A stretch of DNA of 50,355 bases from an uncultured Lachnospiraceae bacterium (GTDB taxonomy: Bacteria > Bacillota > Clostridia > Lachnospirales > Lachnospiraceae), in NCBI GenBank assembly GCA_947177445.1, contig CAMWUL010000020.1, positions 1-50,355 of the forward strand, given 5' to 3'. Positions within the stretch are counted from its first letter, which is position 1; every line of letters starts with the position of its first letter. The translations under genes and the position numbers were made by a program. The notes beneath the pieces were generated by a model. The model was given only the letters and a program-made list of their open reading frames with translations, searched no databases and was not told the origin of the DNA. Of the stretch, positions 1-8,518 are shown piece by piece.

Positions 1-283
1 ATGCTTTATTGATAAATTTTTGATTAAAAGGTTGATTAAACTCTTCCAATTTTTCCAATGCCATTTTTGCGCTCCAAATCCAAATAGATAGCCCTTCGCC
101 TTCCACTTCAAATTCGGGGCCATAGCTATCTTCTCCAGAAACTTGTTTCAAAAAATCAATATAGTCTTTGGGCAAAGGGACTGGTGAAACGCAAATGATT
201 TCTTCAATATCGTTTTCACCACCAGCACAAATTTCATCTTCATCAAAAACCAGCTTTTTGTTTATGTTCTCAATAATGTTCAT
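1..283 (-). CDS. SMI1/KNR4 (SUKH)-like protein, 3' part cut by window edge
   Basis: The minus strand is open from an ATG at 283 through the left edge, giving 94 codons with no stop. AGAGGA lies a few bases upstream of the ATG. The protein reads MNIIENINKKLVF, then an acidic stretch, then LPKDYIDFLKQVSGEDSYG. That LPxDYxxFLxxxxG pattern is the recognisable core of the SMI1/KNR4 (SUKH) fold. SUKH proteins are often immunity proteins against contact-dependent or polymorphic toxins, but many are orphans, and no toxin gene is visible here. The gene is clearly more AT-rich than the core genes to its right, which fits acquired DNA. Family assignment is fairly good; the role as an immunity protein is inference. 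Confidence 0.6.
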   Translation of the reverse strand, partial: MNIIENINKKLVFDEDEICAGGENDIEEIICVSPVPLPKDYIDFLKQVSGEDSYGPEFEVEGEGLSIWIWSAKMALEKLEEFNQPFNQKFINKA

Positions 284-300
284 TTCTTTTTCCTCTTTTC

Positions 301-790
301 TACAATACCGATTTATCGGTTTGTACTGGGGGAAATTATATCATACACGATTACAAAAGGCAATCCCCGTTCTGCGTCCGTTCCGCCTACTCGTCCCTTG
401 ACCGTCTGGATTTTTGCCGTTGCCATTTCGCCGCCGAAAACGGGGAACAGGATTTTACAATCCTGCCCACCGCTTTCGTCCGCTTCATTCTAACGGCAAA
501 ACCGTTTGCACTACTTTGACGGCCTTGAAAAGGCTTGATTTTTAAGGCGTTTCAGACACGAAAACCCACAGGGCAAGGTTTACTGCTACATACCCGTAAA
601 AACGGCTTCTAAATGTTCACAGGCGCGTTTTGCGCCCCCTTTTTCTGCCCCGTTTCTCGCCGCACTAATAAGGGCTTGCGGCGGGGTGATTGACTGATAC
701 CATTATGAGCAGAAAACAAATGGGAAATACTTCTGGAGAATGTAAGAGCATAAGCCTCTGGAAAGTACGGCCAGGGTGAGGTATAATCAA
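301..790. mobile_element. Gene-poor stretch, possible conjugative-element remnant
   Basis: I see no credible gene between 284 and 821. The stretch around 550-690 resembles, from memory, non-coding DNA found in Tn1549/CTn-type conjugative elements of Firmicutes. I could not run a search, so this is a weak inference. It would fit with the AT-rich SUKH gene beside it. No relaxase, integrase or att repeat is visible. A TATAAT at 782-787 could be the -10 box of the next gene, but I see no convincing -35. Confidence 0.25.
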
Positions 791-821
791 TTTACTGCGG
801 GATATAGGGAGGAATCGGGTG

Positions 822-1820
822 ATGCATTATGTAATAGGAGATGTGCATGGGTGCTATAATGCATTGATGAGATTGCTGGAAAGGCTTTGTCTTTCGTCAG
901 AGGACATAGTCTTTTTTGTGGGTGATTTTGTGGACAGGGCGCCCTCTCATGAGGAGATGCTGAAAACAAACCGGTGGGTGTGCGAGCACATTTCGGAGGA
1001 GGGGCAGTTTCGGGCGGTGATCGGCAATCATGATTTGGATATGCTGGACACATACCGGGAGCTGGCGGCCTTTGAAGGAATGCCGGAAATGTCCATGCTG
1101 ACCACGGAGGATACCCTGGAAAGTATCAGGAATGTGACCAATGCGCTTCGGAAGCTGCCGCTGTACCGGCAGGTGGAGGCAGGAGGCTTTCGAAATATTA
1201 TCACACACTCCTGGGTCTGCGACGCTGCGGGAAATACAGCCATTGAGGATGACGGCAGCATCAGAGAGGATTTCAGCATCAATGAATCCGTGTGGGACAG
1301 GTGTCATTCGGTACAGGACCGTCCTGCCTCCTGCAGGGTCATCCACGGACATACCATCACCTCCAGCAGCTATTATGATGCGTCTCAAAAGGGCGTGAGA
1401 AATAGAATTGTGCGTCTTGGGGATACAAATATTAATATCGACTGCGGCTGTTTTATGGGCTTGAGCAATGGCGGGAATCTGGCAGCCTTTTGCCTGGAGG
1501 ACGGAATGGAGTTTTATGCTTATGACAGTGAGGATGCGCAGGCTGAATACAGGGAGCTTGCCAGGTTGTCAAAGGAACCATACAAGCTGAAGGATTACCA
1601 GATTTTTCTGGTGTGCAATCCTCTGAAGGAGACCGCGGTTTTTCAGGATGATTCTCCGTTTACAAAATATACGCTGGAAAGGCTCACAGGCGATTACGGC
1701 CTGGACTGCTCCGACAGGGAGACGTTTTCCCGTGAGTGCCGTGATTATATGCGCTGGTGGAGCCGGTGCGTGAGAAGATCCAATGCCATAGACAGAAGAT
1801 TTGTGCTGTGGAGAGAGTAG
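822..1820 (+). CDS. Metallophosphoesterase (PP1/PP2A-like calcineurin fold)
   Basis: A 332-residue protein carrying the metal-binding series of calcineurin-like phosphoesterases: GDVHG at residues 6-10, GDFVDR at 34-39, GNHD at about 68-71 and HGHT near residue 175. It should hydrolyse phosphomonoesters or diesters using two metal ions; serine/threonine protein phosphatases of this type share the same motifs, so a phosphoprotein or nucleotide substrate is possible. No signal peptide or membrane segment is seen, so it is cytosolic. AGGGAGG at 806-812 serves either the ATG at 822 or a GTG three bases earlier; I chose the ATG. The gene stands alone, with its end facing a minus-strand regulator. 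The family is secure; the substrate is unknown. Confidence 0.85.
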   Translation: MHYVIGDVHGCYNALMRLLERLCLSSEDIVFFVGDFVDRAPSHEEMLKTNRWVCEHISEEGQFRAVIGNHDLDMLDTYRELAAFEGMPEMSMLTTEDTLESIRNVTNALRKLPLYRQVEAGGFRNIITHSWVCDAAGNTAIEDDGSIREDFSINESVWDRCHSVQDRPASCRVIHGHTITSSSYYDASQKGVRNRIVRLGDTNINIDCGCFMGLSNGGNLAAFCLEDGMEFYAYDSEDAQAEYRELARLSKEPYKLKDYQIFLVCNPLKETAVFQDDSPFTKYTLERLTGDYGLDCSDRETFSRECRDYMRWWSRCVRRSNAIDRRFVLWRE

Positions 1821-1854
1821 TCCGCCACGGATAACAGCGGATACGAACGAAAGC

Positions 1855-2166
1855 TCAGCCCTGCCCGGTAAAGGCGGTGATCAATCCATATATGGCGTTT
1901 TTCTGTTCCGGAGTAAGCGTCACCCATTTGTCAAACAGCTCCTTTTGCTCCGGGGTGAGCTCTGCCATGTCGCCGTCCGTAAAGAATTGGGACATGGTGA
2001 TGCCGAAACCGTCGCAGATCGCTTCCAGGGTGGCAATAGAAGGAACCGTATTGCGGCGGAATATATTAGCCAGGGTGGACTGGGAAAGTCCGCATTTTTT
2101 AGACAGTCTGTACTCTGTCCAGCCCCTTTCGTCTAAGAGCTGGCGCAGCCTCTGATGTGCATCCAT
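1855..2166 (-). CDS. XRE-family transcriptional regulator, copy 1
   Basis: A 103-residue protein with a Cro/C1-type helix-turn-helix in its first 60 residues (LRQLLDERGWTEYRLSKKCG, then STLANIFRRNTVPS and TLEAICDGFGI). A short helical tail rich in ELTPEQKELF-type sequence follows. The HTH should bind an operator as a dimer. AGAGGA lies 9 bases before the ATG. About 84 of 103 residues match the XRE gene at 2693-3004, and roughly 20 bases upstream of the two ATGs also match, so the pair arose by duplication. It is divergent from the small gene at 2306, whose promoter it may control. Target and ligand are not visible. Confidence 0.85.
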   Translation of the reverse strand: MDAHQRLRQLLDERGWTEYRLSKKCGLSQSTLANIFRRNTVPSIATLEAICDGFGITMSQFFTDGDMAELTPEQKELFDKWVTLTPEQKNAIYGLITAFTGQG

Positions 2167-2305
2167 TCGACAATATCCTCTTTTTTTGTACTTATTTTAC
2201 GGCTTTTTTGAAAAGCATTATACAAAAGACTTGTATTGCAACTGCCATTATGATAAACTGTAGTCATAATAGCTGTTCGTAATCATAAAATAAGGAGGTG
2301 CTGGA

Positions 2306-2635
2306 ATGTTAGGCACTATGATGATCAGAAAAAAGGAAGAGGACATGACCGACATGCAGAGGAGGCTGAATGTCTTTTTGAGGGAACAGAATGCACGGCT
2401 TGACGAAGAATTTGAGGAAGCGAGGGCGGCGGAGGATTGGGCCAGAGCTTCGACCATTGTTTTAAGCATGGCAGAGATTACGGATATAGAAAGGCAGGTG
2501 GGGATCACAAAAAGGGTGAAGTACTATGAATGGATTGATGAGGTGGTACGCAACGCAAAGGCGGCTAATCCCGAATGCCAGACGGAAGAGAGCAAGCCCC
2601 AAAAAGCCTTCCCATGGAAAAAGAGGTGGAAATGA
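2306..2635 (+). CDS. Small unknown helical protein between two XRE regulators
   Basis: A 109-residue protein I do not recognise. AAGGAGG at 2292-2298 is well placed for the ATG at 2306; a second in-frame ATG ten codons later lacks such a site. The sequence is highly charged and predicted largely helical (DMQRRLNVFLREQNARLDEE, then a WARASTIVLSMAE segment), with a basic tail ending WKKRWK. There are no cysteine motifs, signal peptide or membrane span, so it is probably cytosolic. It ends at a hairpin terminator and is enclosed by duplicated XRE genes on the opposite strand, an arrangement that suggests a small regulated module. Function is unknown. Confidence 0.65.
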   Translation: MLGTMMIRKKEEDMTDMQRRLNVFLREQNARLDEEFEEARAAEDWARASTIVLSMAEITDIERQVGITKRVKYYEWIDEVVRNAKAANPECQTEESKPQKAFPWKKRWK

Positions 2636-2652
2636 CGGCCTGAATTGACTGA

Positions 2653-2687
2653 GAGAAGCGGTGCCTTGACAGCACGGCTTCTTTTTT
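2653..2687 (+). terminator. Rho-independent terminator
   Basis: AGAAGCGGTGC pairs with GCACGGCTTCT (one mismatch) around a short loop and is followed by six T. It ends the small gene at 2306-2635 just before the end of the convergent second XRE gene. Confidence 0.75.
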
Positions 2688-2692
2688 CGCGG

Positions 2693-3004
2693 CTAAAGAG
2701 TATTGTTGAACGCGGCAATCATGGTGTAAACGGCAGATTTCTGCTCCGGGGTGAGGGTCACCCAACGGTCAAATAATTCCTTAAGCTCCGGAGTAAGTTC
2801 CACCATATCGTTGTCTGCAAAAAACTGAGACAAAGTAATACCGAAGCCCTTGCAGATGGCCTCCAGCGTGGTGATAGAAGGAACCGTATTGCGGCGGAAT
2901 ATATTAGCCAGCGTGGACTCGGAAAGTCCACAGTTTTTAGACAGCCTGTACTCTGTCCAGCCTCTTTCGTCTAAAAGCTGGCGCAGCCTCTGATGTGCAT
3001 CCAT
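2693..3004 (-). CDS. XRE-family transcriptional regulator, copy 2
   Basis: A 103-residue Cro/C1-type HTH protein, the paralogue of the gene at 1855-2166. The first 58 residues, including the recognition helix STLANIFRRNTVPS, differ at only a few positions, so both may recognise related operators. The tail diverges more, especially in the last ten residues (TMIAAFNNTL here, LITAFTGQG there), where dimerisation or effector specificity could have drifted. The same AGAGGA site precedes the ATG, and the duplicated block includes about 20 bases upstream, but the promoter regions beyond that differ. Likely a DNA-binding repressor or activator; targets unknown. Confidence 0.85.
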   Translation of the reverse strand: MDAHQRLRQLLDERGWTEYRLSKNCGLSESTLANIFRRNTVPSITTLEAICKGFGITLSQFFADNDMVELTPELKELFDRWVTLTPEQKSAVYTMIAAFNNTL

Positions 3005-3163
3005 TCGACAATATCCTCTTTTTTGTTTCTATTCTAACCCTTGTTTGAAATTGGAAATACAAAATATGTGTATGGTTATTGCCTTTATAATGAAAAGTAG
3101 AGCTGGAAATAAATGGAAAAAGGTAGCTGCTGTTCACGGCTCATAGAGAGGAAGGAAAAGTGC

Positions 3164-3193
3164 TTTCCACATGGATGTACTTTATGTTATAAT
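3164..3193 (+). promoter_or_regulatory. Sigma-A promoter for the SGNH hydrolase
   Basis: TTTCCA at 3164-3169 and TATAAT at 3188-3193 are 18 bases apart. The SGNH hydrolase start is 70 bases downstream. Confidence 0.5.
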
Positions 3194-3262
3194 GTCTTTA
3201 TTCAGGGCAGGAAACGGCCGGATGGCCATCCATACCGTGCTGTAAAGGAGGATAACGAAAAG

Positions 3263-3913
3263 ATGCTTTTTGAAGATATGGACAGAATTGTTTTTGCAGG
3301 AGATTCGGTGACGGATATGGGAAGCGCCCAGCCGGTGGGAGAAGGCCTGTTTGACAATCTGGGACAGGGGTACGTGAGGGTAGTGGACAACCTGCTTGCT
3401 GTCTGGTACCCGGAGAGAAGGATCCGTGTGACCAACTCCGGCATATCGGGCAATACCAGCCGTGACCTTTTGGCCAGATATCAGAGGGACGTGGTGGACT
3501 TAAAGCCCGACTGGGTTTCCATCTGTATCGGGATTAATGATGTGTGGAGGCAGTTTGACTCACCGGCCATTGTGGATGCCCAGGTGATGCCGGAGGAATA
3601 TGAGGCCAATGTGGAAAAGATGATATTGGCGGTGAAGGGCAGTGTGAAGGGCATTTTTATTCTTTCTCCCTATTATATGGAGCTTGACCGACAGGACCGG
3701 ATGCGGGCCAGGATGGACGAGTATACGGAGATCTGCAGGAGGCTGGCCGAAAAGCATCAGTGTGTGTTTGTGAATTTTCAGAAGGTGTATGATGATTTCT
3801 GCGCCGTTCGCCATTCCTCCTGTGTGGCCTGGGATAAGATTCATCCCAATCAGGTGGGGGCAACGCTGATGGCCAGGGCGTTTCTGGAAAAATGTGAATT
3901 TTCGTTTTCATAA
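3263..3913 (+). CDS. SGNH/GDSL-family hydrolase (esterase/lipase-like)
   Basis: A 216-residue protein with the four conserved blocks of SGNH hydrolases: GDSVTD at residues 13-18 (catalytic Ser15), a block II glycine in SGNTS near 62-66, GIND at 90-93 (block III) and DxxH as D191/H194 in WDKIHPN. It should deacylate an ester, for example acetyl groups on carbohydrate, lipids or small esters. The open frame extends 50 codons upstream, but AAAGGAGGA at 3244-3252 and the start of family similarity fix the ATG at 3263. There is no signal peptide, so it is cytosolic. The gene is monocistronic and has its own promoter. The fold and chemistry are secure; the substrate is not. Confidence 0.85.
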   Translation: MLFEDMDRIVFAGDSVTDMGSAQPVGEGLFDNLGQGYVRVVDNLLAVWYPERRIRVTNSGISGNTSRDLLARYQRDVVDLKPDWVSICIGINDVWRQFDSPAIVDAQVMPEEYEANVEKMILAVKGSVKGIFILSPYYMELDRQDRMRARMDEYTEICRRLAEKHQCVFVNFQKVYDDFCAVRHSSCVAWDKIHPNQVGATLMARAFLEKCEFSFS

Positions 3914-3959
3914 AATGGCAGGATTTTTGGACGCATAGGGTTCGATTCGGAACCGTAAT

Positions 3960-4017
3960 CAGTCCAATTCTGCGCGGGCCGCAATATCTGATTTTTGCAC
4001 CGCGCAGATTTGGACTG
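3960..4017. repeat. Long inverted repeat between convergent genes
   Basis: The arms 3960-3977 and 4000-4017 are 18 bases each with one mismatch, separated by 22 bases. It sits between the convergent SGNH hydrolase and LysM gene. There is no clear T-run on either side, so it is an imperfect terminator candidate for both genes. Confidence 0.7.
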
Positions 4018-4056
4018 TAAATTGTGGAGACATAATCGACTTACGGAAGGCGGCAT

Positions 4057-5874
4057 TTAACGGGAGGGGATCCGAAGCACCTGTCCGATACTCAGGTTAT
4101 CATTGGAGAGTCCGTTCAGCTTCTGGATGGCTTCCACCGTAGTGTCAAATCTCCTGGACAAAAGCCATAGAGTGTCCCCGGCCTTGACGGTATATTCGAA
4201 ATAGGAGGCGTCTGTGTCGGAGGGAAGCTTCAGCACCTGGCCGATATTGAGCAGGTCGCTGGTAAGGCCGTTGAGCCTTTTCAGGGCTTCCACCGTTGTG
4301 CCGTACCGATTTGCGATAAGCCACAGACTGTCTCCGGGCTGGACCACGTATTCCCGTTCGCCCGGCTGGGGACCGGGGGAGGGCACATTCTGGCCGATGC
4401 CATAGTATACATCATATAAATTTTTCCAGGTAAGAGGTCCCACGATGCCGTCCGGAGTGATTCCCACGGCCTGCTGGAAGGCGATGACGGCCTGCCTGGT
4501 TCCGGGGCCGAAGACGCCGTCCTGGGCCAGGGCGGGGATACCGGGATAAAACAGGGCCGCCATATTCAAAAGATACTGCAGGGTGATTACATCAGGGCTT
4601 TTTGAACCCTGGCGAAGGATGGAGGAAGGCGGCACCGTTCCAATCCCTAAGGAGGTGCCCTCGCTGTCCAGCTCCGCCAGTCTGGTCACGGCAGCGTACA
4701 GGCTGGAAATCTTGTACCAGGTGGATTTCCCCACGATACCGTCCGGCGACAGGCCGAAAACGCTCTGGAATTTGGTCACGGCGGCTTTTGTGCTGTCTCC
4801 GAAGGTGCCTGCGGGGTCGGTGATCACAGGAATGGCCGGATAGTTTCTCCGGATCCTTCCCAGATAGGTCTGGATCGTCTGCACGTCCAGACCGGTGCTT
4901 CCCTGCTTAAGAGGCGTGCCGGGGTAGGAGGACAGGACGCCTGTGATTGTATTTGTGGATGCGATCTCCACATCCTGAGGGTAGTAGGTTCGCAGGATCT
5001 GCAGGGGAGTACGGCCCTGATTGGCCAGGGTTACGGTGCCCCACTGGGAGAGTCCCTGGCAGGTGACAGTGGTCCCATTGCAGAAGGACGTGAAGAAGGG
5101 CGCGTCCTGCCCGGGCCGCCGGACAAATTCATTAAAGATATTGTCCACGATTCTGCTGATGGATTCGTAGATGGGCCGTCCCGGCACAAACGCCTGGTCG
5201 TAGGCAGTGCTGTTGGTAATGTCGTAATTATAGCCCCGGTTTCTGTACCATTCTGTAAAGACCCGGTTCAGGGCGAAGGTGATGATGGCGTAAATGTTGG
5301 CAGTCAGCGCAGCCTCCGGCCAGGTGGGATAGATTTCACTGCTGGCCGCATTTTTCACGTAATCGGGAAAGGATACCTGTACATTGGAGGCGGAGGAGCC
5401 GGGGGCTCCCAGATGGACGGTGATGGGATTGGGGATCACCACCTGCCGCAGGATTCTGGCGCTGTCGGTGGTGCCTTCCTGATTCCGGGGCGTCCGGGAG
5501 GCCACGGCAGGCTGGCCTACAAAGATCCTGGTCTGCTGGGGACGGCGCTGCATCTGCAGCATGGGAACCAGCTCCAGGGGCAGAAGAGCGGTTTCCCCCT
5601 CATAGATGGGGATGTCGGAGACATAGATTGTGTTAAAGCCCGTTTCCCGGACCAGGACATTGTAGCTCTTATATGGTAATTCCATAAAATACTGATTTTG
5701 GGAAAAGCTTTTATCCAGTGTCTCCAGGGGAACCTTCAGAGTTTCCCCGCTTTCATCCGTTGTCAGATCATAGACGACGCTGCCCTGAGAATCCAGGACG
5801 CTGACCTGCACTCCTGCCAGAGGGACAGCCTCCTGGGCCGTCTGTACCTGTACGATCAGATATCCGATAGCCAT
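4057..5874 (-). CDS. SpoIID-like / peptidoglycan-binding / LysM cell-wall protein
   Basis: A 605-residue modular protein. Residues 1-110 look like a beta-sandwich (carboxypeptidase-regulatory type). About 170-320 resembles a SpoIID/LytB region (WPEAALTANIYAI, later CQGLSQWG). Two PG_binding_1 domains follow near 325-395 and 420-490 (each with FG..T..AV..FQ..G..PDGIVG), then two LysM repeats near 507-553 and 560-604 (QPGDSLWLIANRYGTT, KAGDTLWLLSRRFDTT). It should bind and possibly remodel peptidoglycan, perhaps in the spore or forespore wall as SpoIID relatives do. No signal peptide is visible, which is odd for a wall protein and may point to action inside the mother cell. AAGGAGA lies 10 bases before the ATG. 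It is divergent from the carboxylesterase. Confidence 0.75.
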   Translation of the reverse strand: MAIGYLIVQVQTAQEAVPLAGVQVSVLDSQGSVVYDLTTDESGETLKVPLETLDKSFSQNQYFMELPYKSYNVLVRETGFNTIYVSDIPIYEGETALLPLELVPMLQMQRRPQQTRIFVGQPAVASRTPRNQEGTTDSARILRQVVIPNPITVHLGAPGSSASNVQVSFPDYVKNAASSEIYPTWPEAALTANIYAIITFALNRVFTEWYRNRGYNYDITNSTAYDQAFVPGRPIYESISRIVDNIFNEFVRRPGQDAPFFTSFCNGTTVTCQGLSQWGTVTLANQGRTPLQILRTYYPQDVEIASTNTITGVLSSYPGTPLKQGSTGLDVQTIQTYLGRIRRNYPAIPVITDPAGTFGDSTKAAVTKFQSVFGLSPDGIVGKSTWYKISSLYAAVTRLAELDSEGTSLGIGTVPPSSILRQGSKSPDVITLQYLLNMAALFYPGIPALAQDGVFGPGTRQAVIAFQQAVGITPDGIVGPLTWKNLYDVYYGIGQNVPSPGPQPGEREYVVQPGDSLWLIANRYGTTVEALKRLNGLTSDLLNIGQVLKLPSDTDASYFEYTVKAGDTLWLLSRRFDTTVEAIQKLNGLSNDNLSIGQVLRIPSR

Positions 5875-5982
5875 AGAATAGTTTTCTCCTTATTTCCTAT
5901 AATGAATAAAATATGAAGGAAGGCCGGGGAAGGTGACAAAAGTATCAGCTTGTGCCGTGCAAGACGCGGCGGGGAGGTTAAT

Positions 5983-7542
5983 ATGGAACGAGAATTTTTA
6001 TATGACCGGGATCATGTAATTGTTGACACAGACAAGGGAAAGGTTCGGGGGTACCGGTATGACGGTATATCTATTTTCAAGGGGATTCCCTATGCGCACG
6101 CCCGAAGATTCCACGCGCCGGAAGCGGTGAAGCCCTGGGAGGGGGTTATGGATGCCACAAGCTACGGGTATGTGTGTCCTCTGCTTGAAATGGGAAAGCC
6201 CGGCGGAGAGCTGATGGTTCCCCACAGGTACTGGGTTATGGATGAGGACTGCCAGAATCTGAATATCTGGACGCCGGAATGCGGCGGGAAGCACCCGGTG
6301 CTGGTGTGGCTTCACGGCGGCGGTTTTGAGGCAGGGTCGGCCATCGAGCAGATCGCTTATGAGGGAGAGAATATGTGCCGGGAGGGACAGGCAGTGGTGG
6401 TGTCCATCAATCATCGGCTGAATATTCTGGGATACTTTGACCTTTCGGATTTCGGAGAGGAGTATGCCAATTCCGGAAATGCAGGCGGGGACGATATTGT
6501 GGCGGCCCTTAAATGGATTCACGAAAACATAGCGGCCTTTGGAGGAGACCCGGAAAACGTAACGATTTTCGGTCAGTCCGGCGGAGGAGCAAAGGTTACG
6601 GTGCTTCTGCAGACTCCGGCGGCAGACGGCCTGTACGCCAAGGGGATCAACATGAGCGGCACCATCGACCAGCTGTTTGCGGAAAGCGACGAAACGGGCG
6701 AGGAGCTGGCGATGGATATTATGGCGGAGCTTGGCATCGACGGAGACATTCAGGAGCTGGAGGAGGTGCCTTATTCTGCGCTGGCGGAGGCCTACAAGAG
6801 GGTGAAGCCCCGGCTGGCGGCGGCAGGAAAATATGTGGGCTGTATTCCCCGGGCCAACGGGATTTATGCAGGATCCCCGGACCGGATCGGCTTTAGGAAG
6901 GAGACGGCCCATATTCCCATGCTGATCGGCTCCACCTACGGGGAGTTTACGGCATTCGCCTCCCCTGAGGTGCGCAAGGAGGAACTGACGGAAAACCAGG
7001 GGGCGGCCATGGTGACGGAAGCGTTGGGGCTCCAGGCGGCGCAGGAGCTGCTGCCGCTGTACAAATCCGCATATCCCCACAGGAATCCTGTGGATCTGCT
7101 GACCCTGGATTTTATTTTCCGGCTTCCGGGCCAGCGGTATATCCGTAACAGAAGCGCGCTGAATGAGTGTACCTATTCTTATCTGTTTGACCTGGACATG
7201 CCCATAAACGGCAGATCCGTGCCGGCGCACTGCGCCGATATTCCTTTTGTGTTTCACAATACACAGCTGGTGCCCTCCACCCAGATTTCCGGGGTTACGG
7301 AAAGGCTGGAGAAGCAGATTTTTGACACGGTGATGGCCTTTGCCAGAACAGGAAGCCCGGAGAATCCCTCCATACCTCATTGGCCGGCCAGCACTCCGGA
7401 GACGGAGAACGTGATGATATTTAATGAAAATACCTATCTCGGAGTAAACCACGACAGGGAGCTGGTTCCCGTGTTTGCAAAATACATGGGCCCCATTTTT
7501 ATGAAGCGCATGGCGGAGGTGATGGGAAAGGTACAGCATTAA
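5983..7542 (+). CDS. Type B carboxylesterase
   Basis: A 519-residue alpha/beta-hydrolase of the carboxylesterase type B family. It has EDCQNLNIW at 88-96 (family signature 2), the oxyanion-hole HGGG at 111-114 and the nucleophile elbow GQSGGG with Ser199 (signature 1, usually GESAGG). A later GSTYGEF glutamate and the PAHCADIPF histidine probably complete the triad. It hydrolyses carboxylic esters; pNB-esterase-like enzymes are close relatives. The frame is open from a TTG at 5950, but GGGGAGG at 5971-5977 and similarity favour the ATG at 5983. No signal peptide, so cytosolic. It is 12 bases upstream of the DUF3842 gene and may head the yqeG-aro operon. Confidence 0.85.
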   Translation: MEREFLYDRDHVIVDTDKGKVRGYRYDGISIFKGIPYAHARRFHAPEAVKPWEGVMDATSYGYVCPLLEMGKPGGELMVPHRYWVMDEDCQNLNIWTPECGGKHPVLVWLHGGGFEAGSAIEQIAYEGENMCREGQAVVVSINHRLNILGYFDLSDFGEEYANSGNAGGDDIVAALKWIHENIAAFGGDPENVTIFGQSGGGAKVTVLLQTPAADGLYAKGINMSGTIDQLFAESDETGEELAMDIMAELGIDGDIQELEEVPYSALAEAYKRVKPRLAAAGKYVGCIPRANGIYAGSPDRIGFRKETAHIPMLIGSTYGEFTAFASPEVRKEELTENQGAAMVTEALGLQAAQELLPLYKSAYPHRNPVDLLTLDFIFRLPGQRYIRNRSALNECTYSYLFDLDMPINGRSVPAHCADIPFVFHNTQLVPSTQISGVTERLEKQIFDTVMAFARTGSPENPSIPHWPASTPETENVMIFNENTYLGVNHDRELVPVFAKYMGPIFMKRMAEVMGKVQH

Positions 7543-7554
7543 GGGAGGCGGAGA

Positions 7555-7959
7555 ATGAAGAGAATCATGATCATGGACGGACAGGGAGGCGGTGTGGGCC
7601 GAAGCCTTGTGGAGGCGTTGTCCGCCAGGTACCCGGAGGCGGAGCTGATCGCCGTGGGCACCAATGCCATGGCTACGGCCAATATGATGAAGGGGGGCTG
7701 TGCCGTGGGGGCCACCGGTGAGAATGCAGTGGTGTGCAACGCCCGCCGGGCGGACGCTATCCTGGGCCCCATAGGCATCATCATGGCCAATTCCATGCTG
7801 GGGGAGGTGACGCCCCGGATGGCGGAGGCGGTGGCATCCAGTGACGCCCGTATCCTGCTGATTCCCATGAGCCGCTGCAGCGCCCAGGTGATGGGGCTGG
7901 AGAACAGAAAGCTGGGGGACTATATCCGTGAGGCCGCGGACAGGCTGGAGGATCTGTGA
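7555..7959 (+). CDS. DUF3842 family protein
   Basis: A 134-residue protein matching DUF3842 as I know it. It starts KRIMIMDGQGGGVGRSLVEA, a glycine-rich nucleotide-binding-like loop after a beta strand, and has GGCAVGATGENAVVCNARRAD and GPIGIIMANSMLGE segments. The first half resembles a Rossmann-like fold, so nucleotide or cofactor binding is plausible, but no function is established. GGGAGG precedes the ATG. It lies between the esterase and yqeG with almost no gaps, which places it in the same transcript as yqeG-aroE-aroK-aroQ. Confidence 0.8.
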   Translation: MKRIMIMDGQGGGVGRSLVEALSARYPEAELIAVGTNAMATANMMKGGCAVGATGENAVVCNARRADAILGPIGIIMANSMLGEVTPRMAEAVASSDARILLIPMSRCSAQVMGLENRKLGDYIREAADRLEDL

Positions 7960-7960
7960 T

Positions 7961-8518
7961 ATGTTGAAACAATTTTATCCCGATATAGAGGCGAAGGACG
8001 CGTATGGGATTGATTATGCCGGATTTTACAAAATGGGCTGCCGGGGAGTGATTTTCGATGTGGACAACACGCTGGTTCCCCATGGTGCGCCGGCGGACGA
8101 GCGGGCGAAAGCGCTGTTTGAAAGACTTCATGGGCTGGGGCTTGGGACAATGCTTTTATCCAATAATAAGGAGCCGAGGGTAAAGAGCTTTGCCCGGCAG
8201 GTGGAGTCGGATTATATTTTCAAGGCGGGAAAGCCCGGAAGGGAAGGCTATGAAAGGGCCATGGAGCGCATGGGAACCGGTCCGGAAACTACCCTGTTTG
8301 TGGGAGACCAGCTTTTCACGGACGTCTGGGGGGCAAAAAGGGCGGGAATCTATGCCTGTCTGGTAAAGCCCATCCATCCCAAGGAGGAGATTCAGATCGT
8401 TTTAAAGCGGTATCTGGAGCGGATCGTGTTGTTTTTTTACCACAGGAAGAGTGAAGAGGAAAGGGTCAGGGTCTTTGGGGCAGCAGGAAAGGAGGCGCCG
8501 GAAGCATGGAGGAAATGA
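7961..8518 (+). CDS. yqeG: YqeG-family HAD IIIA phosphatase
   Basis: A 185-residue HAD-superfamily protein. DVDNTLVP near residue 32 carries the nucleophile and acid aspartates, LLSNNK near 66 is motif II, and GDQLFTDVWGAKRAG is the motif IV metal site. This set and the length match the YqeG subgroup, relatives of mitochondrial phosphatidylglycerophosphate phosphatase; Firmicute members are often placed near ribosome-assembly or shikimate genes and their substrate is debated. The open frame begins 11 codons earlier inside DUF3842, but GGAGG at 7947-7951 supports the ATG at 7961, one base after that gene's stop. Its last 13 bases overlap aroE. The C-terminus has a hydrophobic IVLFFY patch. Confidence 0.85.
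   Translation: MLKQFYPDIEAKDAYGIDYAGFYKMGCRGVIFDVDNTLVPHGAPADERAKALFERLHGLGLGTMLLSNNKEPRVKSFARQVESDYIFKAGKPGREGYERAMERMGTGPETTLFVGDQLFTDVWGAKRAGIYACLVKPIHPKEEIQIVLKRYLERIVLFFYHRKSEEERVRVFGAAGKEAPEAWRK

Noticed and set aside
5998..7539. 513-codon minus-strand frame opposite the carboxylesterase
   Set aside because: The plus strand has the full esterase signatures; the antisense protein is Arg/His/Gly-rich without a ribosome binding site.
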